9,309 nucleotides of DNA from OMOG01 sp041485845 (GTDB lineage: Bacteria; Acidobacteriota; Terriglobia; Bryobacterales; Bryobacteraceae): assembly GCA_041485845.1 (NCBI GenBank), contig JBGPKH010000348.1:1-9309 (forward strand). The letters are read 5' to 3'. Below are positions 6,985-9,309 of this stretch, in pieces. The translations under genes and the position numbers were made by a program. Under the pieces are notes generated by a model. That model worked only from the letters and a program-made list of their open reading frames with translations, did not search any database and was not told where the DNA came from. Each line of letters begins with the position of its first letter. The stretch's first letter is position 1.

Positions 6985-7506
6985 CTACCGGCTGCGTTCG
7001 CGGATCGATCGCACCTCGTCGGGCGGGATGTGCAGGAACTCCAGGAACTCCTGGTGCTCCTGGGGAGCGGACTTCTCGAACTCGGCGTGCCAGCGCTGCA
7101 TGTCTTCCTTACTGAAGCCCGCAGCGTGCATGATCTCGACCCACTTCTCTTTCGTTACCATTGGCATTCTCCTTAATCGATAGGTTTCTTTCAGCAGCCG
7201 CGCGATGGCCCTCTGGTGATCGCGCAGCTTCTCGATTTCGCCGTTCAACTGCAGGAGCCGGCGTTCCGGGACGCCGGCCGCATGGCTGGCCGGCCGATCG
7301 AGAATGGAACGGATGTCGCCGAGCTTGAGACCGGCATCGCGGTAGATGCAGATCTGACGCAGGCGCTGCAGATCGTTTTCGCCGTAGACGCGGTAGTTCC
7401 CCGCGCTGCGCCGGGCCGCTTTCAGCAGGCCCATGCTTTCGTAGTACAGCACCGAACTTCGGCTGAGCCCGCAGGAGCGGGCGAGGTTCGTGACAGTCAG
7501 CGGCAT
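6985..7506 (-). CDS. MerR-family transcriptional regulator with a small C-terminal effector domain
   Basis: A 173-residue DNA-binding regulator. The N-terminal winged helix-turn-helix is typical of MerR: VTNLARSCGLSRSSVLYYES (5-24), GNYRVYGENDLQRL (36-49), then GLKLGDIRSIL (59-69). Residues about 81-112 form the dimerising coiled coil. The C-terminal part (116-173), with KWVEIMHAAGFSKEDMQRWH and HQEFLEFLHIPPDEVRSIRE, is a compact helical domain with charged and aromatic residues. It lacks the cysteine cluster of metal- or redox-sensing MerR proteins, so the signal is probably an organic compound or a protein. MerR proteins twist promoters with long spacers; the likely target is the 83-bp divergent region shared with the nucleoside hydrolase gene. 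The start ATG at 7506 has only a poor RBS, unlike the strong one inside the gene at 7168-7174. Confidence 0.92.
   Translation of the reverse strand: MPLTVTNLARSCGLSRSSVLYYESMGLLKAARRSAGNYRVYGENDLQRLRQICIYRDAGLKLGDIRSILDRPASHAAGVPERRLLQLNGEIEKLRDHQRAIARLLKETYRLRRMPMVTKEKWVEIMHAAGFSKEDMQRWHAEFEKSAPQEHQEFLEFLHIPPDEVRSIRERSR
7159..7174 (-). promoter_or_regulatory. Internal ribosome binding site and ATG inside the MerR gene
   Basis: On the minus strand AAGGAGA (7174-7168) is followed after six bases by an in-frame ATG (7161-7159), codon 116 of MerR. It is the best Shine-Dalgarno sequence I see in the window. It is spelled by the codons TTA-AGG-AGA, uncommon in this GC-rich gene, where nearly all other Arg codons are CGN. 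Initiation here would make a 58-residue protein (6985-7161) consisting only of the C-terminal domain. Streptomyces TipA, also MerR family, makes such a short form (TipAS) from an internal start. Confidence 0.5.
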
Positions 7507-7589
7507 CGCTCTGAATCCAGTGTCAACCCTACAGTTGTAGACAGGTCAAGAAGAATTTTCACCGGCGAGATCCGTTATATTGAAGATTC
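7507..7589. promoter_or_regulatory. Divergent promoter region with a CTACA-TGTAG dyad, probable MerR operator
   Basis: This 83-bp gap lies between the divergent MerR and nucleoside hydrolase starts. CTACA and TGTAG (7529-7540) form a dyad with a 2-base centre. On the minus strand TTGACC stands shortly before it and TTGACA shortly after; MerR proteins usually bind a dyad in the promoter spacer. A -10-like TATATT lies at 7576-7581 on the + strand, only eight bases before the hydrolase ATG, so that mRNA might be nearly leaderless. The -35 and -10 assignments are weak; the dyad is the firm part. Confidence 0.5.
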
Positions 7590-8633
7590 ATGCTGCGTTT
7601 GGCCGCGGGAATTCTGCTGGCGCCTAGTTTGTGGGCCGCGGGCCGGGAGACCGTCCTGTTCGATACCGATTCGGGCCTCTTCGGCGACGACGGTGCGGCG
7701 CTGGTGATGTTGTTGCGCAGTCCGGCGCAGGTGTCGATCCCGGCCATTACCGTAGTGCCCGGCAATGTGTGGCCGGCGCAAGGCGCCGAGTACATGCTTC
7801 ATATTCTCGACCTGCTGAAGCGTCCGCAGTTGCCGGTTTTCACGGGCGCCCAGGGCCCGCTGATCCATACCGCGGCCATGGCGCGCGAAGCCGAACGGCG
7901 TTGGGGAAAGCAGGAGTTCCTGGGGGCGTTCGCCGACGACCCGAAAGAAGTGAAGCCGGCCCCGGGCGCGAGGCTCGCCGAGCGGAAGCCGCACCACGAA
8001 GGGGCAGTGGAATTTCTAATTTCGGAAATCGAGCGACACCCCGGGGAGCTGACTATCCTGGCCATCGGGCCCATGACCAACATCGCGCTGGCCCTGCGCC
8101 TGAAGCCGGAGATCGAAACCCGGATCAAACAGATCGTGTTCATGGGAGGCAACGTGGGGGTGGGAGGCAACGCATCACCGGCGGCGGAGTTCAACTTCTG
8201 GTTCGATCCGGAAGCGGCGCGCATCGTGCTGCGTTCGCGCATCCCGAAGAAGGTGATGTTCGGCCTGGACATCTGCAACAAGGCGCCCCTTCGAAAAGCG
8301 GAGTTCTACCAGATCGTATCGGTCCGCACTCCCGTCACGGACCTCTTTCGCGAGGACCTGGGAAACCGTTATCCGGCCTTCCTCAAGCATCCGGCAGCCA
8401 CCGGCTATATGTGGGACTCGCTGGCCGCGGCGTACCTGCTCGACCCAGGTTTCGTGACCAAATCCGACACCCGCTACCTGGACGTGCTGACCGCCTGGGG
8501 CCGATTCTACGGCTCCACGGTGCCGCTCGATCGCCGCACCGTCACCGACGCCACGCCCGTGACCGTCATGCTGGATTTGGACTTCAAGCGCGTCTTCGGC
8601 CTGTACAAGGATCGGCTGACGCGGCCGGATTGA
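7590..8633 (+). CDS. Exported inosine-uridine-type nucleoside hydrolase family protein
   Basis: A 347-residue member of the IunH/RihA-like family, which cleaves the N-glycosidic bond of ribonucleosides to free base and ribose using bound calcium. It starts with a short signal peptide (MLRLAAGILLAPSLWAAG), so the enzyme likely acts in the periplasm, scavenging nucleosides. The metal cluster is DTDSGLFGDD (25-34), spaced like the DTD-x5-DD form of exported relatives. Other family motifs are ITVVPGN (53-59), LTILAIGPMTNIAL (155-168), IVFMGGNVG, and AEFNFWFDPEAA (199-210) with Asn202. In the C-terminal motif that usually reads HDPLA the catalytic His is replaced: MWDSLAAAYLLDP has Trp275 before Asp276. 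Some subfamilies lack this His, so activity or substrate may differ from classic enzymes. It is divergent from MerR and four bases upstream of the GNAT gene, probably an operon. The RBS is weak. Confidence 0.9.
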   Translation: MLRLAAGILLAPSLWAAGRETVLFDTDSGLFGDDGAALVMLLRSPAQVSIPAITVVPGNVWPAQGAEYMLHILDLLKRPQLPVFTGAQGPLIHTAAMAREAERRWGKQEFLGAFADDPKEVKPAPGARLAERKPHHEGAVEFLISEIERHPGELTILAIGPMTNIALALRLKPEIETRIKQIVFMGGNVGVGGNASPAAEFNFWFDPEAARIVLRSRIPKKVMFGLDICNKAPLRKAEFYQIVSVRTPVTDLFREDLGNRYPAFLKHPAATGYMWDSLAAAYLLDPGFVTKSDTRYLDVLTAWGRFYGSTVPLDRRTVTDATPVTVMLDLDFKRVFGLYKDRLTRPD

Positions 8634-8637
8634 AACC

Positions 8638-9102
8638 GTGGACATCGTACGGGTGCAGAACGAGGCGCAACTGGAGCAGGTCCGCGGCCTGTTCGAAGAG
8701 TACTGGGCGTCGTTCGGCTTCACGCCGTGTTTTCAGAATTTCGCTGAAGAAGTCGCCGGCCTGCCTGGCAAGTACGCACTGCCGGACGGGCGCCTGGCGC
8801 TGGCGCTGATCGCGGGGGAAGCGGGCGGCTGCGTCGCGCTGAGGCAGTTCGATGCACAGCGCTGCGAGGCGAAGCGGCTCTACGTGCGGCCCGATTACCG
8901 CGGCGCCGGGGTGGGGCGCGCGCTGCTCGATTGGGCGATCGCGGAAGCGCGGAGCGCGGGCTATCGCGAGATGCTCGGCGACACCATGCCGGTTATGGCG
9001 CAGGCGCTCGCCATGTACGAGCGCGTGGGATTCGAGCGCACCGGACCGTATGAGGCGGAACCCACTCCGGGCGCTATTTTCCTGCGCCTGAAGCTGGCTT
9101 GA
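8638..9102 (+). CDS. GNAT-family N-acetyltransferase
   Basis: A 154-residue acetyl-CoA dependent acetyltransferase. The acetyl-CoA pyrophosphate-binding motif A is clear: RLYVRPDYRGAGVGRALLDW (80-99), with the R-G-A-G-V-G turn. Motif B is LAMYERVGFERTGPY (124-138). The N-terminal half (EEYWASFGFTPCFQNFAEEV, then GRLALALIAGEAGGCVALR) has the usual helix then strands of this fold. Family members acetylate amino groups of small molecules, peptides or proteins; the substrate cannot be told. The GTG start at 8638 is four bases after the hydrolase stop and gives a natural N-terminus (MDIVRVQNEAQLEQV), but no RBS is visible, so translation probably depends on coupling to the upstream gene. Confidence 0.9.
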   Translation: MDIVRVQNEAQLEQVRGLFEEYWASFGFTPCFQNFAEEVAGLPGKYALPDGRLALALIAGEAGGCVALRQFDAQRCEAKRLYVRPDYRGAGVGRALLDWAIAEARSAGYREMLGDTMPVMAQALAMYERVGFERTGPYEAEPTPGAIFLRLKLA

Positions 9103-9149
9103 ATTTCCCGTCGATCTCCACTTGCAGCTATTCTTCTACAGCCGCTTAG

Positions 9150-9309
9150 AAGGCGTCACGGAAGAATAACCTGGACAGTAACCAGATCTCACCGGAGAGA
9201 AACGGAGACGCGGAGATTTGCGCGGAGAAGAAACAGGGAGAGGAGAGCAAGCGGATTCGCGTGAATTGGCGGTCGCGACTCGCAGTCGGGTTCGAGAACG
9301 CGGAGCGAG
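9150..9309 (+). repeat. Dispersed direct repeat, copy B (cut by window end)
   Basis: Same element and orientation as 3335-3501, shorter by one 7-base GTAACCA unit and with three substitutions. It begins 47 bases after the GNAT stop and runs off the window, so its true length is unknown. Confidence 0.93.

Noticed and set aside
3733..9102. Anti-phage defence or toxin-antitoxin system among the five genes between the repeats
   Set aside because: GT9, sigma-54 activator, MerR, nucleoside hydrolase and GNAT each fit ordinary metabolic or regulatory families; GNAT is not of the TacT toxin layout and has no DUF1778/RHH antitoxin beside it.

Overview
The window looks like a GC-rich chromosomal segment from an Acidobacteriota member, most likely of the Solibacter/Bryobacter type. 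The main clue is a Ser/Thr protein kinase fused through one membrane segment to a long PD40 (TolB/WD40-like) propeller sensor. It follows the tail of a second protein of the same kind, and tandem arrays of such receptors are typical of that group. The assignment is an inference from protein style; no rRNA or marker gene is present.

Layout. Left block, + strand: 1-427 is the C-terminal end of a PD40 protein with an apparent frameshift near 148-165. Its stop overlaps (ATGA) the start of a 953-residue receptor kinase (424-3285). A gene-free stretch at 3286-3732 holds a hairpin, copy A of a 160-167 bp dispersed repeat and a 64-69 bp tandem duplication reaching into the 3' end of the next gene. 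Middle block, - strand: a GT9 heptosyltransferase-like glycosyltransferase (3733-4503), then about 800 bp without a credible gene and very purine-rich on the + strand (4504-5305), then an orphan sigma-54 activator (5306-6859). A spacer with three 19-bp repeats follows, then a MerR-family regulator (6985-7506). Right block, + strand and divergent from MerR: an exported nucleoside hydrolase (7590-8633) and a closely linked GNAT acetyltransferase (8638-9102). The window ends inside copy B of the dispersed repeat (9150-9309), in the same orientation as copy A.

How the parts may work together. The two PD40 proteins look translationally coupled. The MerR gene and the hydrolase/GNAT pair share an 83-bp divergent promoter region containing a dyad, so MerR may control both sides. 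The genes between the two direct repeats (GT9, sigma-54 activator, MerR, hydrolase, GNAT) form a segment of about 5.6 kb that could in principle be deleted or moved by recombination. No complete new defence or mobile system is evident. The least explained parts are the purine-rich gene-free block, the near-identical flanking repeats, and a strong internal ribosome binding site inside the MerR gene that could release its C-terminal domain as a separate 58-residue protein.
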